The notes beneath the pieces were generated by a model that ran no database searches, was not told the DNA's origin, and worked only from the letters and a program-made list of their open reading frames with translations. Shown here in pieces: positions 1 to 9,619 of a DNA stretch of 64,000 nucleotides. The stretch spans positions 19,937 through 83,936 of the forward strand of contig JABLUY010000165.1 of NCBI GenBank assembly GCA_013306675.1, given 5' to 3'. Position 1 is the first letter of the stretch. Every line of letters begins with the position of its first letter. The position numbers were made by a program, and so were the translations under genes. Source of the DNA: Thraustochytrium sp. TN22 (lineage: Eukaryota; Sar; Bigyra; Thraustochytrida; Thraustochytriidae).

Positions 1-1404
1 GTGTTGCTCCAGCACCTCGTTGAACTGCGCCAGCGCCGCCTCGTACTGGCCCATCTCCTGCCGCACATGGGCGATGCTGTGCTTCGTTGCCAGCACGTTT
101 GTGTGACTCGGTTCTTGCGTGATCAACTTGATCTCGAGCGACTGCCGGTAGAGGTCGAGGGCGTCCTTGTCGCAGCCTTGGTCTTCCAGCAGCCAGGCGA
201 CGTTGTGCATGAGAAATGCCACCCCTACGGTCTTTCCTTCGCTCTGAACGCGAGAGGCCACGATGCGCCGCGCGGTTTGTGCGAGCCAGACGCGCAGCTG
301 CTCGAGCACGACGCCGTTGAGGTGGTGGAAGCCGCCGGGCAGGGCTTGGACGGCCTCCGTGATCATCTTGCGATCGGCGTCGGCGTCGGGGTGGCAGACG
401 GCGTTGGCGAGGTCGAACTTGGAGAGCGCCTTGGTGACAGCGTCGGGAGTCTCATCCTCCATGAGCTGAACAAAGCGCTGGTCCTGGCCCGGCGCGAAGA
501 TGAGCTCGAGGGCCTTGCCGCAGTTGACGGCGCCGTAGATCTCCCAGACGCACCACATGCGCGTGAGGGGCGTGGGGTTGTCCCACTTGTCGAAGAAGAT
601 GAGGCGTTCGTCGAAGCGCTCGATGGCGGCGTGGAGGCCGCGCGTGAGGAGGTCGTCGCGCTGCTGGCGGATTTCGGGCGAGAGGTCTGCGTCCTTGTTG
701 GCGAGCTTGGGCTGGTTGGCGCAGAAGATGTCGAGCCAGACGAAGGTGGTGCGGAGGTTCCTGCGTTGGTTGGTGTAGTGCGCGACGATGGCTTGGACGA
801 GATCGCCGAAGCGGCACTTGCGCGCTTGGCTGACGAAGGCGCCGTCGAAGGGCTTGCCGACGAGGTCATCGGCCTTCTCGAGCAGGACGTCGAGGTAGAA
901 GAGGTTATGGCGAAGGGTGTCGGCGAGAACGAGGTGTTCGCAAACGTCTTCGATGGTCCAGTCGGCCCTGTCCTTGGGTTCGACTTGGTGGTGTGAGAAG
1001 AGGACTTGGCCGTTCACGTAGGCGACGTTGCCCTTGAGCTTGCCATCGGCGCGGGCTTGCCGGACCGCGGCGGTGTAGCCGGCTTTGGCGGTGCCCGTCT
1101 TGTTTCCCCTATTGTCGGTGGCGTCGACGTTCTCCGTGAGCACGTAGAGTTGGACGCCCTTCGCGAGTTCGCCGTCGAGGATGCCTTGCCAGATGGCCTG
1201 CAGCGCGGCGACGCTGAGTCCGCGGTACCACACGATGTCGTTGCTCAGGTCGTCCACCTGGTCCTCGGGCTGCTGCTGCTGCAGCAGCTGCACAACTTGC
1301 AGGCTCGCCTTGGCGGCGCTGGACGCGCGCCGCGCCACCGCGCCGGTCGCGCCGCTGGCTCGCCGCGCGAGGCGGCCGAGGCTCTTTCGCGCGCTGCGCC
1401 GCAT
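1..1404 (-). CDS. TIR-like domain + TPR protein, partial (runs off left edge)
   Basis: An open frame on the minus strand runs from an ATG at 1404-1402 to the window edge without a stop (468 codons); the 3' part lies outside. It matches the complete gene at 13268-15022 block by block: a basic N-terminus, a block around GVQLYVLTENV, then FVSQARKC, FVWLDIFCANQ (about residue 217) and WDNPTPLTRMWCVWEIYGA. The last two resemble the core and the 'WC..E' glutamate helix of TIR/HET-type folds. At least two tetratricopeptide repeats follow (one contains ALDLYRQSLEIK, the last visible residues are LAQFNEVLEQH). By analogy it is a cytosolic TPR signalling or scaffold protein; any enzymatic (NADase) activity is inference. 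An upstream stop at 1681-1683 limits the frame, and the ATG at 1404 is the first in it. Confidence 0.8.
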   Translation of the reverse strand, partial: MRRSARKSLGRLARRASGATGAVARRASSAAKASLQVVQLLQQQQPEDQVDDLSNDIVWYRGLSVAALQAIWQGILDGELAKGVQLYVLTENVDATDNRGNKTGTAKAGYTAAVRQARADGKLKGNVAYVNGQVLFSHHQVEPKDRADWTIEDVCEHLVLADTLRHNLFYLDVLLEKADDLVGKPFDGAFVSQARKCRFGDLVQAIVAHYTNQRRNLRTTFVWLDIFCANQPKLANKDADLSPEIRQQRDDLLTRGLHAAIERFDERLIFFDKWDNPTPLTRMWCVWEIYGAVNCGKALELIFAPGQDQRFVQLMEDETPDAVTKALSKFDLANAVCHPDADADRKMITEAVQALPGGFHHLNGVVLEQLRVWLAQTARRIVASRVQSEGKTVGVAFLMHNVAWLLEDQGCDKDALDLYRQSLEIKLITQEPSHTNVLATKHSIAHVRQEMGQYEAALAQFNEVLEQH

Positions 1405-1484
1405 GTTGTCGCCACCGCTCCCCGCTCCGCGCTCTCGCGCCCCGCGCGCTCGCCTTGCTGGACCGTCTGGTGCAGGTCGCGGCG

Positions 1485-2010
1485 CGTGCCGCGGGCGAGC
1501 AAGGTGGGCGGTCCGGCGGACTCCGGCCGGCACGCGCGGCGGGCCCGGGTGCGGGTGCGCGTGTGTGCAGAAGCACTCCAAGTCACCACTGGCAGCCCGC
1601 ACCTCCTCGGGGTTGTGGAAGACGTAATCGTTGTGCAGGACTCGGACTCGGACAAAGTAGTGGCGCGGTGCAGAATCGGCCTAGCTGCTAGCTCCTGCAG
1701 CCCGGTGCTGCCAAAGCCGCCGTGCGCGCGGTCGGTGGTGTGTTGGAGGCGTCCGTCTCCTCCGCGAGGCGCCACGATGAGGTTGGCCTTGTAGATGCCT
1801 GTGCTGCAAGCAGGGCAAAGTGGGCGGGCCGACCGGCACGCGGCGCGCGGCGGGTGCGTGTGCAGAAGCCACCCCGCGTCAATGGCGGCGGCCCGCAACC
1901 CCCCGGGGTTGTGGTAGTTGTGCAGGGCAAAATTTTAGCTTGCTCCGGTGCTGCCAAAGCCGCCGTCCGGCGCGCGGTCGGTGGTGCGGATAAAGCGTCC
2001 GTCTCCTAGT
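1485..2010. repeat. Two diverged tandem copies of a roughly 250-290 bp unit
   Basis: Landmarks recur in the same order in both halves: GTGTGCAGAAGC (about 1563 and 1858), GGGGTTGTGG (about 1609 and 1907), GGTGCTGCCAAAGCCGCCGT (about 1704 and 1947) and GGCGTCCGTCTCCT/AGCGTCCGTCTCCT (about 1750 and 1997). Spacing and sequence have drifted, so this is an old duplication. Confidence 0.6.
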
Positions 2011-2150
2011 AAGCTGGCGGCGGGGCACGAGCTGGGCGATGCGGCACGGGAGTTCGAGGTCGCCGGGCGGCCGGTCGGTCTTGTCGAGCGCGAGCTGCGC
2101 GACGATGAGGTCGGGCCGTAGCTCGGGTCGATGAGGGGCCACGGGGTAGG
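1701..2150 (-). pseudogene. dUTPase-like C-terminal remnants (motif V twice)
   Basis: On the minus strand TTDRAPDGGFGSTG is encoded just left of 1990 and TTDRAHGGFGSTG at about 1701-1740. Both match motif V of trimeric dUTPases (RGxGGFGSTG), which closes over the bound nucleotide. Near 2040-2060 CRIAQLVPR matches the GDRIAQLV segment, and near 2115 PLIDPSYG resembles motif III. The pieces are not in one continuous frame and no motif I is seen. The region therefore reads as a decayed or fragmented dUTPase gene with its end duplicated. A spliced functional gene is the less likely alternative. Host or viral origin cannot be told from this sequence. Confidence 0.5.
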
Positions 2151-2693
2151 GGCGGCGGCGGCGGCGGGGGGGGGTGGGGGGCGGGCGCGGATGCGGAGAC
2201 GGAGGCGGCGGCGGGACCGACGACACCGACGTGGCAGGCCAATGTCCTTGGCAGCGAGGAAGTCATTTGGCATGGCCTCCATGCTTGAGAGCGTGATCAT
2301 GATGCAGCCGCCGATCGAAACCGTGTTTTGCGGTGGCGCTGCCTTGGACACGCATCGGCGCAGGCCTGCCGCGCGTCACGCATAAAGTGACATGTACGCT
2401 TGAGATGGAGGCGGTCTGCGCACTCGCAGGCATCGCTCTCGTTTCCGCAATTCTGAGTCGCGTCGCTCTCCTTGCCGCCACAGCCTTTCTCCAACCGCAC
2501 TCTTGCAGTCTGCAGTCGGGATTCGCTTGCAAGAGCTCGGCGCCTCGGCTAGCTTGCCGGCACCGCCATTTGCAGCGCGGCCACAACACCTGGGTTCTCG
2601 CCATCAGAGCAGGCTCAACAACATGAACAAACCACTTTGTTTACCACTGCACGGTGGGAATGAGGAGCGCGTCTCGCGCACGCTGTGCTTCAA

Positions 2694-3971
2694 CTAGCCC
2701 TGAATGAGGGCCTTGCCGGTGACCTCCTCCTCGATCTGGGAAAGGACATGATCAAGGACCTTTTCCTCCTTGGCACCGGCCTCGATACCGGCTGCCTTCC
2801 AGATGTAGTCTCCAACGCACCTGAAGGTCGCCTCGCGGTCGTTGTTCTTGGTGTGCGCGATGGCTGCGAAGCCGTCGAAGCCAGGCGCGAGACCATTTCG
2901 CTGGACGATGTCCTTGAGAACGGCGAACGCCTTGCCGAAGCCCTTGCCGTCCGCCCTGCCGAAGCACCACTTGCCCTTGGCGTGGAGCACTTCGCGCTGT
3001 GCCTTGTTGATGCGGATCCCGAACTGGCCGCTGATGTAGCGCTCCGCGAGCTTGGCAGACAGCTGGTTGTAGGCTGTGCGCTGGCGCTTGAAGCCGTCGT
3101 AGTTCGCGTTCAGGTCGTCGTAGGTCGCCTTGCGCTTGAGCTCCTCCGTCTCGCGGGCGAACTTGATAGAGTCCAGGTACGCCTCGGCTTCCTCCGTGGC
3201 CAGGAGTTCGGCGAGATTTACAATGCCAGCTTGGTGGTTGTTCCTGGCGTTTTCCAGCTCCTGTTGCGCCGTAGCGAGTTCCTCTTCCTTGCTGGCCAAT
3301 TGCGTGCGCAGGTCGTCGCACTCTGCATTCATGCTGTTGGTTCTGTCGATCGCGAGCTGCAGGTCCGACGCGAGGCTCGTATTGCCTTCGGCGGGGGTGG
3401 CCTCCGCCAGCGCTTGCACCTCGCTGCGTGACTCGCTGAGCGCGGCCTCGAGCTTCTCCTGCTTCATCTGCAGCTCCGCCCTATCCTTCTGCAGGAGGCC
3501 AATCTGCTCGTCCTTCTTCTTTATGACCTCCTTTTCGCCATGCACCTTGCGCCGCTCGCTCTCGTACTTCTTGCTCCACTTGATGTCGGAGTCGGTCGTC
3601 CGCTCGATGAACTCCTTTGCCTTGGCCTTGGAGATCTCGTTCTGCGTCCTGAACTTGCGGATGCTCTCGAGCGTGGCTTGCGCTTTCTCCTCGGCCTCTC
3701 CGGCGGCAACGTCCGCGAGATCGTTGGAGTCGAGCACTTCCGTGGCGAGCGTCAGCTGCGGCTCGTTCTCAGCCGCGTACGTCTCCGCAAGCTGCTCCGC
3801 CTGCTCACTGCCCACCTTGACCTTGTGCGTCTTGGCCACCTTGCTGCGGACCATCTTGTTCGTCCACGCCGAATAGTTCTTGACCCCGGCCGACGACGAC
3901 GACGACATCGACGACGACGACGATCCGCTGCACGACGCCGACGACGCCACGCGCTCCTGGTTGTCGCTCAT
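2694..3971 (-). CDS. Coiled-coil protein of unknown function (425 aa)
   Basis: A single exon from ATG (3971) to stop. The N-terminus is a Ser/Asp-rich low-complexity stretch (residues 8-28). Residues about 90-290 are charged and helix-forming with long heptad-like runs (KKKDEQIGLLQKDRAELQ, LASKEEELATAQQELENAR), that is, a coiled coil. A globular C-terminal part (about 300-425) contains GFGKAFAVLKDIV and RCVGDYIWKAAGIEAG. I do not recognise a family. Composition is slightly less GC-rich than the neighbours. The conserved-looking C-terminal part suggests a structural or adaptor protein, but function is unknown. Confidence 0.75.
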   Translation of the reverse strand: MSDNQERVASSASCSGSSSSSMSSSSSAGVKNYSAWTNKMVRSKVAKTHKVKVGSEQAEQLAETYAAENEPQLTLATEVLDSNDLADVAAGEAEEKAQATLESIRKFRTQNEISKAKAKEFIERTTDSDIKWSKKYESERRKVHGEKEVIKKKDEQIGLLQKDRAELQMKQEKLEAALSESRSEVQALAEATPAEGNTSLASDLQLAIDRTNSMNAECDDLRTQLASKEEELATAQQELENARNNHQAGIVNLAELLATEEAEAYLDSIKFARETEELKRKATYDDLNANYDGFKRQRTAYNQLSAKLAERYISGQFGIRINKAQREVLHAKGKWCFGRADGKGFGKAFAVLKDIVQRNGLAPGFDGFAAIAHTKNNDREATFRCVGDYIWKAAGIEAGAKEEKVLDHVLSQIEEEVTGKALIQG

Positions 3972-5576
3972 CGTGCTCTGATGCTGGCTTGCTTGGATGC
4001 GTGCTTGCTTGCTTGCTTCTTTGCTTGGCTTGCTTGCTTGCTTTGCTCAGGAGATGCGGGTTTGCTGCGAGCGACGCCGCGCTGCCTCGGCTCCGTCTTC
4101 CCAGATTTGTCCACGGGGTGCGGCACGGGATCGTGGCGGGAGCGCCGGGAGCGCGGAGTGCTTCGGGAGCCACGAACACCTGCGCGGCAAGGAGCAGCGG
4201 GGGTGCCGAGAGGGATCGTAGTGGCACGCGGCGGGAGCGCATCGTCTGGCAGAGTGAAGACTGAGCCAGAGAGAGAGAGGGGGGAAGGAGAGAGAGAAAC
4301 AGGGAGAGCGAGAAGGCAGAGAGCGAGCCGGAGAGGAGAGAGGAGGAGAGAGAAGCCGAGCAAGCTGCCAGTGACTGCACTTCTGTTAGGGCAGCAGGAC
4401 CGTACCATATTCCCACTGTACGCGTCGTGCCACTGACGTGCGCCTGCGCAGGGCGTTGTGTTTGAGAGCATTGCAAGTGCCTGTTCGGCGTGTGGCACAA
4501 TGGCGCGGGCCGCCGGCGTCGCGCGGTCTTGTCTGACTCAAGATTGGCAAGACTGGGCTGGCACTGCAGCGAAAGTTTGCTCTTCGTGTCGGAGGACCGA
4601 TCAAATCGGCCGATCGCCACAAGGAGCTTCGCGAGCTACTTTTAGAGGGTGGCCACGCGATTGCTGCACGGGCAGGTGCTGCTGGGCCCTGTAATGTTGC
4701 TTGAGGTGGAGCAAACGGCGGCGCTGTTGCTGCAACTGACGCGATTTCCATGATCAAAGAACACGCGGCGCGGCTGCGGATGGCTGCGTGGTTGGCAAGA
4801 GCGGCGCCGGCGTCGGCAGTCTTCCTCCCTCTCTTGCACGCGCGACCTAGTGGAAGAGACGGCGCCTGCCACGAGGCAGTCTCGAATGGCTTTCTTCGAC
4901 GGCATGCAGTGGGCAGCGTGCTGGCTGTGTTGCTGTGCCGCTACGTTCTGGAGCGCATGTTTGGCCAGGTCATGTACGCCTTCCGTCGGCGCATGACGCT
5001 CGACAAGTCGGCCGGCATCTCGCAAAAACCTGGAGGCGGAGATCGGCGGCGCTTGCACGCCGGCCGTGTCCAGCAACACTGGGCAGCATGCACGCCGACG
5101 CAAGTACAGGCTACGCCATGCCCTCCGCACATGTGACTCAAGATGAAAACCTCCCGGGCCACGCACGCTCCTGCCGCTCGCGCCGGTCTTTCTCCGCCGA
5201 TGTCACGGTGGTCCTCGCCGTCGTCCTGGCCGTCCATGATGGCGTCGTCGCGACGGGCCCACGACGCAAGCAGCAGCAGTAGCTCCCAGCTCCGCTCCAG
5301 CGCCTACGCCGCGCCGAGGCGCGCTCGCTGGACGGTGGGTGGTCGAGCTTTTCAGGCTCTAGCTGGAGGCTTGTCCGGCGCGCTGCAGCGGCACCTCGGG
5401 CGCGGCCAGGCTTTGATTTCGATCAATCTTGCAGCGGCTTGTCCCGGCCTTCAAGTTGATTGTCCAAGCAAAGTCAGTCTCGTCGCTCCCGATTTCTCGA
5501 TGATGACCAGGCAGCAAAGGCGAATCCGATCGACCAACGACGGCCAATCGCGCGCGCGCGCGCGGCAGCGGGCGGC
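3972..5576. other. Divergent upstream region, low-complexity tracts, no gene seen
   Basis: About 1.6 kb between a minus-strand and a plus-strand gene. It holds (GCTT)n-like DNA at about 3988-4050 and purine-rich GA tracts at about 4262-4350. The remaining short open frames lack coding character. It presumably contains both 5' regions. Confidence 0.55.
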
Positions 5577-6794
5577 ATGGGCGCGGAGGAGACGGAGCAG
5601 ATGGAGCCGCTGCGCGACGACCTGCTGGACGAGCTCAAGAGCGTGCACGATGACCTCGCCGCGGCGCAGGAGCAGTAGGTGGCCATGGACGACTCGCCGC
5701 GCGGGCCTCGGCGCCGGAAGCGAGAAAAGGAGACTGACGGGGACGGGGACGGCGCGCGCAGGGTGCAGGAGTTCCGCAAGCTGATGGAGCGCGCAACGGC
5801 GCTGCAGAACAAGGTCAAGGCGGTGTCGCTGAGGTCGCAGCGCGAGGTCAAGACGCTGCGCACGCGCACCAAGAACCTGCGCGGGCCGCAGGCCGAGCAG
5901 GCGGCCGGCGCCATCAAGGCGCTGGAGCGGCAGATGGAGACGCTGCGCGAGGTGCGGCCCGAGACGCGGTCGCTGTTCTCGCGCATGATGCTGGGGCGCG
6001 TCAACGTCAAGTGCTTCTCGGCGCCGGAGCGCGAGCGCCTGCGCGACGAGTACAACAAGTTCAAGCTGCGCACCAACCTCATCTTCGTTTCCTTCCCGCT
6101 CGTGGTGCTGCTCTTCCACTACTACCTGCGCCACGAGTGGCTCGACACGCACTGGATCAACATTCTGCACCACCTGTGGCTGCTCTACTACTTTGTCTCG
6201 CTGGCGCTGCGCGAGAACATCCTGCTCGTCAATGGCAGCGACATCCGCTCGTGGTGGATCTACCACCACTACCTGTCGGCGGCCGGCACGGTGGTTTGGC
6301 TCGTCTGGCCGCCCACCGAAATTTACCTCAGCTACGTGCCCACCATGACCTACCTCATCTTCTACACGGGCCTCGTGCAGTCCATGCAGATCATGTTCTA
6401 CCGCAAGCGTGACTACGCCAACCGCGCGCTCGGCCGCACCGGCCACATGGATATCTCGTACCCGGAGACGCTCACGGAGCTGCCCAAGGAGCTCCTCATC
6501 CTCGTGCCCTTTCTGCTGCTTGGCCACCTCTGGCACGCGCTGCTCGGTTTTTCCTTTTTGCGCACGCTCTTTTACGAGTGCGACATCTTCAACAAGCACT
6601 GGACCGAGTACCGCGAGGAGCTCCAGGTCACGGCATCTGGTCTGCTTGCCGTCACCCTCGGCATGGGCAACTTTATCAGCACCATCCTCACTGTATACAG
6701 CAAGACCAACGAGAAGCGCTCCCTCATGGCGCGCAAGACAGACGAGGGCCACCTTGCCGCGCTTCTCGACGCCCAGGCCAAGCGCAGCAAGTGA
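5577..6794 (+). CDS. TMEM120: TMEM120-family membrane protein, two exons (join 5577..5674, 5762..6794)
   Basis: The predicted 376-aa protein matches TMEM120A/TACAN in order: an N-terminal coiled coil, a conserved VNVKCFSAPER-like block, then six hydrophobic segments. The family signature NGSDIRSWWIYHHYLS is present. TMEM120 proteins are dimeric multi-pass proteins of the ER/nuclear envelope, fold-related to ELOVL enzymes and reported to bind CoA. The ATG at 5577 (GGCGGCATGG) gives DDLLDELKSVHDDLAAAQEQ, which continues as VQEFRKLMERATALQNKV if 87 nt (5675-5761) are spliced out. Without splicing, a TAG at 5676 would cut off the coiled coil and translation would have to start downstream. Human TMEM120A is 343 aa. 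Family call very sure; intron likely. Confidence 0.88.
5675..5761 (+). other. Short spliceosomal intron (87 nt) in TMEM120
   Basis: It begins GTAGGTGGCC and ends GCGCGCGCAG. It is 29 codons long, so it keeps the frame, and it contains the in-frame TAG. Removing it joins two halves of a heptad coiled coil that TMEM120 proteins have without a break. The UBC9 intron in this window starts with the same nine bases. Confidence 0.75.
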
Positions 6795-7326
6795 GGTAGG
6801 ACACGAGCCGCGAGCACCGAGAGAGAGAGAGAGAGAGAGAGAGGCGGGAGCCATGAGCGCCGTGGCGCCACCGTCACCCTTGGAGCTTTAGAGCCGAGCG
6901 CAGATTGGATGCGTTGTGCCGGTCTGGGTACACACGACGACACGTCTTTAACGATGGTGATGTGATGGACACGTCTTCGACGATGGTGATGTGATGGCAT
7001 TTCCTTCTTTTTTCTTTTTTCTCTTGCTCTGCTTTTGGTCATTGCTGCTGCTGCGTCGCGCTCGCCCGCTCTCCTCTCCGCGTCCCGTGCCGTCGAGAGA
7101 AAGCGAGCACTTGAGCGTGCGCATTTTCAAGATGAATGAAAGAGGCGAAGGCCTCACCGCCGTGCAGCCAACTTGCGTCGTGCCATGTCGCCCCCACGCT
7201 CTCGCTGGCTTGGCGTTCGTCGGTGTGCGTTCACCGCGGCGGCCTGCCTTCCATCCTTTTCACCCGAACCCCTGTTTTCCGTGTGCCGCGCTTGGTCCAG
7301 CGCCCGCCGACGCCGCAACTCCATGT
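6795..7326. other. Convergent 3' gap with GA tract and 29-bp tandem duplication
   Basis: This is the space between the 3' ends of TMEM120 and UBC9. A (GA)n tract lies at about 6819-6842. A 29-bp unit (GACACGTCTT..GATGTGATG) is repeated head to tail at 6939-6967 and 6968-6996 with two mismatches. A T-rich stretch lies at about 7003-7045. No gene seen. Confidence 0.6.
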
Positions 7327-7972
7327 CTACAAGGCCCCGCTCTCGGAGAAGAGGCGGGCTTGATCGCGGACGCGCTCGCGGTAGAGCTCGGGGTCCGTGG
7401 CGAGGATGTGCGACGCCTGGCTCTGCGCCGGGTCGTCGTTGTTCGGGTTGTCCAAGAGGTCCTGAACGCCGAGCAGGACCTGCTTGAGCGTGATGGACGG
7501 CTTCCAGTCGTCGCTCAAGATGCTCAGGCACACGCGGCCGGACGGGTAAATGTTCGGGTGGAAAATGCACGGCGTAAAGTACACCTCGGGCGCCTTGATC
7601 GGGTAGTCCGCCGAGAACCTCACCTCCACCTTGTACATGCCGCCCTCCCAGTCCGTGCCCTTTTTCCCCGGGAAGGCGGCCTCCCACTTGAGCAGGTTCG
7701 CGCTGCCGTCCGCGTTCTTCGCCGGCCTCGCCACGAAGCCGACCGGGTGGTCCTTCCTCCACGCAGACCTCTCCGCCTGCGTCGTCCGTCCCGAGCCGCG
7801 TCAGTTTCCGTCCGCGCGCGCGCGCGCGCGCGCGCGCGAGGTCCCCGCGCGCGTCGCCTCGCGCGGCCCTGGCGTCGCCGCGTCGCCGCGCATGCCGCTC
7901 GCGTCGGCCGCCGCCCGCGCCGCGCGCGCCGCCGCCACCTACCTTGAGGCGGTCCACCGCCACGCTCGACAT
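7327..7972 (-). CDS. UBC9: SUMO-conjugating enzyme E2 (UBC9), two exons (complement join 7327..7776, 7943..7972)
   Basis: This is the sole E2 for SUMO: it takes SUMO from E1 as a thioester and transfers it to target lysines in the nucleus. Exon 1 (7972-7943) encodes MSSVAVDRLK and exon 2 continues AERSAWRKDHPVGFVARP. Together they give 159 aa against 158 in human UBC9. The catalytic cysteine is Cys93 in HPNIYPSGRVCLSIL, preceded by the E2 HPN motif. The UBC9-typical tail NNDDPAQSQA and a final RVRDQARLF are present. Exon 2 alone would lack the N-terminal helix that binds E1 and SUMO, so the intron is well supported. Confidence 0.93.
7777..7942 (-). other. UBC9 intron (166 nt) with an alternating GC tract
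   Basis: Read on the minus strand it starts GTAGGTGGCG directly after CTCAAG and ends GACGACGCAG. It contains a run of alternating G and C at about 7813-7840 that could form Z-DNA. Confidence 0.8.
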
Positions 7973-8420
7973 GCTCCCGCCGCCGCCGCCGCCGCCCGCG
8001 CCGCGCCGCGCCGCCGCGCCGCGCGCCGCCGCCGCCGCCGCGCGCCGGTCGTTAGCAGTTTGGTTTGGCTTCTTGTCAATGCGGGAGCGCCAGAGGAGCG
8101 CGCGGTCGCTACTTTTGCTGTCCGCGGCCTGGGCTCGTGGTCGTGGCCGCCGGCGACCAGGGCGGCGCGGTGGTCGCCGCGCCGGCCGCGGAGGTCACGG
8201 CGCAGCCCGAGCGGAGCGCTGCTGCTGCTGCTGCTGCTGCTGGCCTTGCTCGCTCGCTTGCGTGGCTTTTCGGCAGATGGCTCGGGGCTGGGCAGCCACC
8301 AAGGGGAGCGAGCGCGTGCAGGAGGGGCGTGCGGCCTGCGCAAGCCTGCGGAACTGGGCGGAGCTCGGAAGGTCGGTGGATGCTGGTTGGTTTCTTGCGG
8401 CGATCTCGTGAAATGTTGGG

Positions 8421-8474
8421 GATCTCTTGGTTGAGGATCTCTTGGTTGAGGTCCTTGAGGATCTCTTGGTTGAG
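8421..8474. repeat. 15-bp tandem repeat GATCTCTTGGTTGAG (3 copies)
   Basis: Perfect copies lie at 8421-8435, 8436-8450 and 8460-8474. The last two are separated by GTCCTTGAG, and a fourth partial copy follows. Confidence 0.8.
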
Positions 8475-8611
8475 GATCTTGGTCCGGTCCGAGGCTCAAG
8501 TCGCCTTCAGGCTTGTTGATTCGGGGCGTTCTGAAAACGAGACGAGACGTTTGGCGTGGAGAAAAAAGCTTCTGCTACGTTGGAGAAGAGGAAATTGAGG
8601 CTGATGTAAGT

Positions 8612-8651
8612 TAAGTCGGCCAATGTAAGTCGGCCAAGGTAAGTCGGCCAA
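8612..8651. repeat. Tandem repeat of (G)TAAGTCGGCCAA (3 copies)
   Basis: Three near-identical units lie side by side about 540-580 bp upstream of the TFIIS start. Two of them contain GTAAGT, which looks like a 5' splice site, but no matching exon was found. Confidence 0.7.
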
Positions 8652-9189
8652 AGACGTGGAGGCGACACAATTTCGACGTGTATAAGCAACTCAAGGTGCC
8701 AGAACAGGCCTAAGAAGCCACGCGGATGCCGGTCGTCGCAGGCGGTGTGTGGACTTGGCCTTGGCGCCAGCACAGGCAATCATCAGCAGAGGCACTGTGG
8801 CACTCGAGCTCTACGTTTGCCGCCGCGCCTTGCATTCATGCTATGAAAGAATGACTTGAAGCATCCCCTCGTCCATCGCACTCGTGCCGTGCCTGACTGT
8901 GAGAGGCTCAATCCCTCCCGCCTGGCCCGGGAGCCCGCTCGCCTTGCACGCCTTGCACGCCTTGCACGCCTGCTCTGCTTTGCATTGGAAAAACGAGGCC
9001 GACTTGCGCGGCGATAGGCGACTTGCGCGCGCCATGCGCGGACTTGCGGGCCGCGCTTGGGCGACTTGGCGATGCCGACTTGCACGCGGCGGCACCAACC
9101 ATCAACATCAAAACGCGAACGCGACAGGCTCGCAAGCGCGCGGCAGCGGCGTCGCGGGCGGCGGCGGCAGGGCGGGCGCGGCGCGGAGC

Positions 9190-9588
9190 ATGGCGGCGTC
9201 TCAGCGCAACCCGGCCAAGGAGCTGGTGCGGCTGCGCGAGGCGCTCAAGAAGGATGCGGCCGACACCTCAAGCGTGCTGACGCTGCTGGAGACCGTGGCG
9301 GCCACGCAGGTCTCGCGCGAGGCGCTCAAGGCGTCGGGCATCGGCAAGACGGTGGCGAAGCTCGCCAAGGACGACCGCGCCGCCGTGGCCAAGGCGGCCA
9401 AGCCCATCCTGGACAAGTGGAGGACGGTCGCCAAGCTCGACCGCGCCGCCTCGGGCGGCTCGCTGCCGGTCGAGGACACCGCCTCGGAGCCCGCGGCGGC
9501 GTCCAGCAGCGGCAGCGCCGACGGAGACAAGGACGCCGCCGCTGAGACCGGCGCCGAGACGGGCGCCGTCGGGGACGCCGCCGCTGCC

Positions 9589-9619
<31 letters not shown>

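Larger units (their letters stand above)
1405..2693. other. Gap with degenerate tandem repeat and dUTPase-like remnants
   Basis: About 1.3 kb between two minus-strand genes. The part from about 1500 to 2010 is built of two diverged direct copies (see the repeat entry). The part from 2140 to 2230 is GC-rich low complexity (GGC/GGG runs). Nothing else that looks like an intact gene is visible. Confidence 0.6.
7973..9189. other. Divergent upstream region between UBC9 and TFIIS, with small tandem repeats
   Basis: About 1.2 kb. It holds GCC/GCG-rich DNA near UBC9, a CTG run at about 8219-8242, a 15-bp repeat (8421-8474), a GTAAGTCGGCCAA repeat (8612-8651) and three copies of GCCTTGCACG (about 8940-8971). 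No gene is recognised. The frame of TFIIS stays open back to 8884, but the sequence before 9190 is low complexity. Confidence 0.55.

Noticed and set aside
1-996. Plus-strand open frame at the left edge
   Set aside because: It is antisense to the TIR-like/TPR gene, whose motifs on the minus strand match the complete paralogue.
4750-5136. Possible 128-residue plus-strand gene
   Set aside because: Mixed composition, no domain, no coding bias and overlap with an equally long minus-strand frame.
5679-6794. Starting TMEM120 downstream of the TAG (GTG at 5679 or ATG at 5685)
   Set aside because: It would remove part of the conserved coiled coil and begin with low-complexity Arg/Asp/Gly; splicing explains the locus better.
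8612-8651. GTAAGT repeats as real 5' splice sites
   Set aside because: They sit in repeat units with no upstream coding exon and differ from the GTAGGTGGC starts of the two supported introns.
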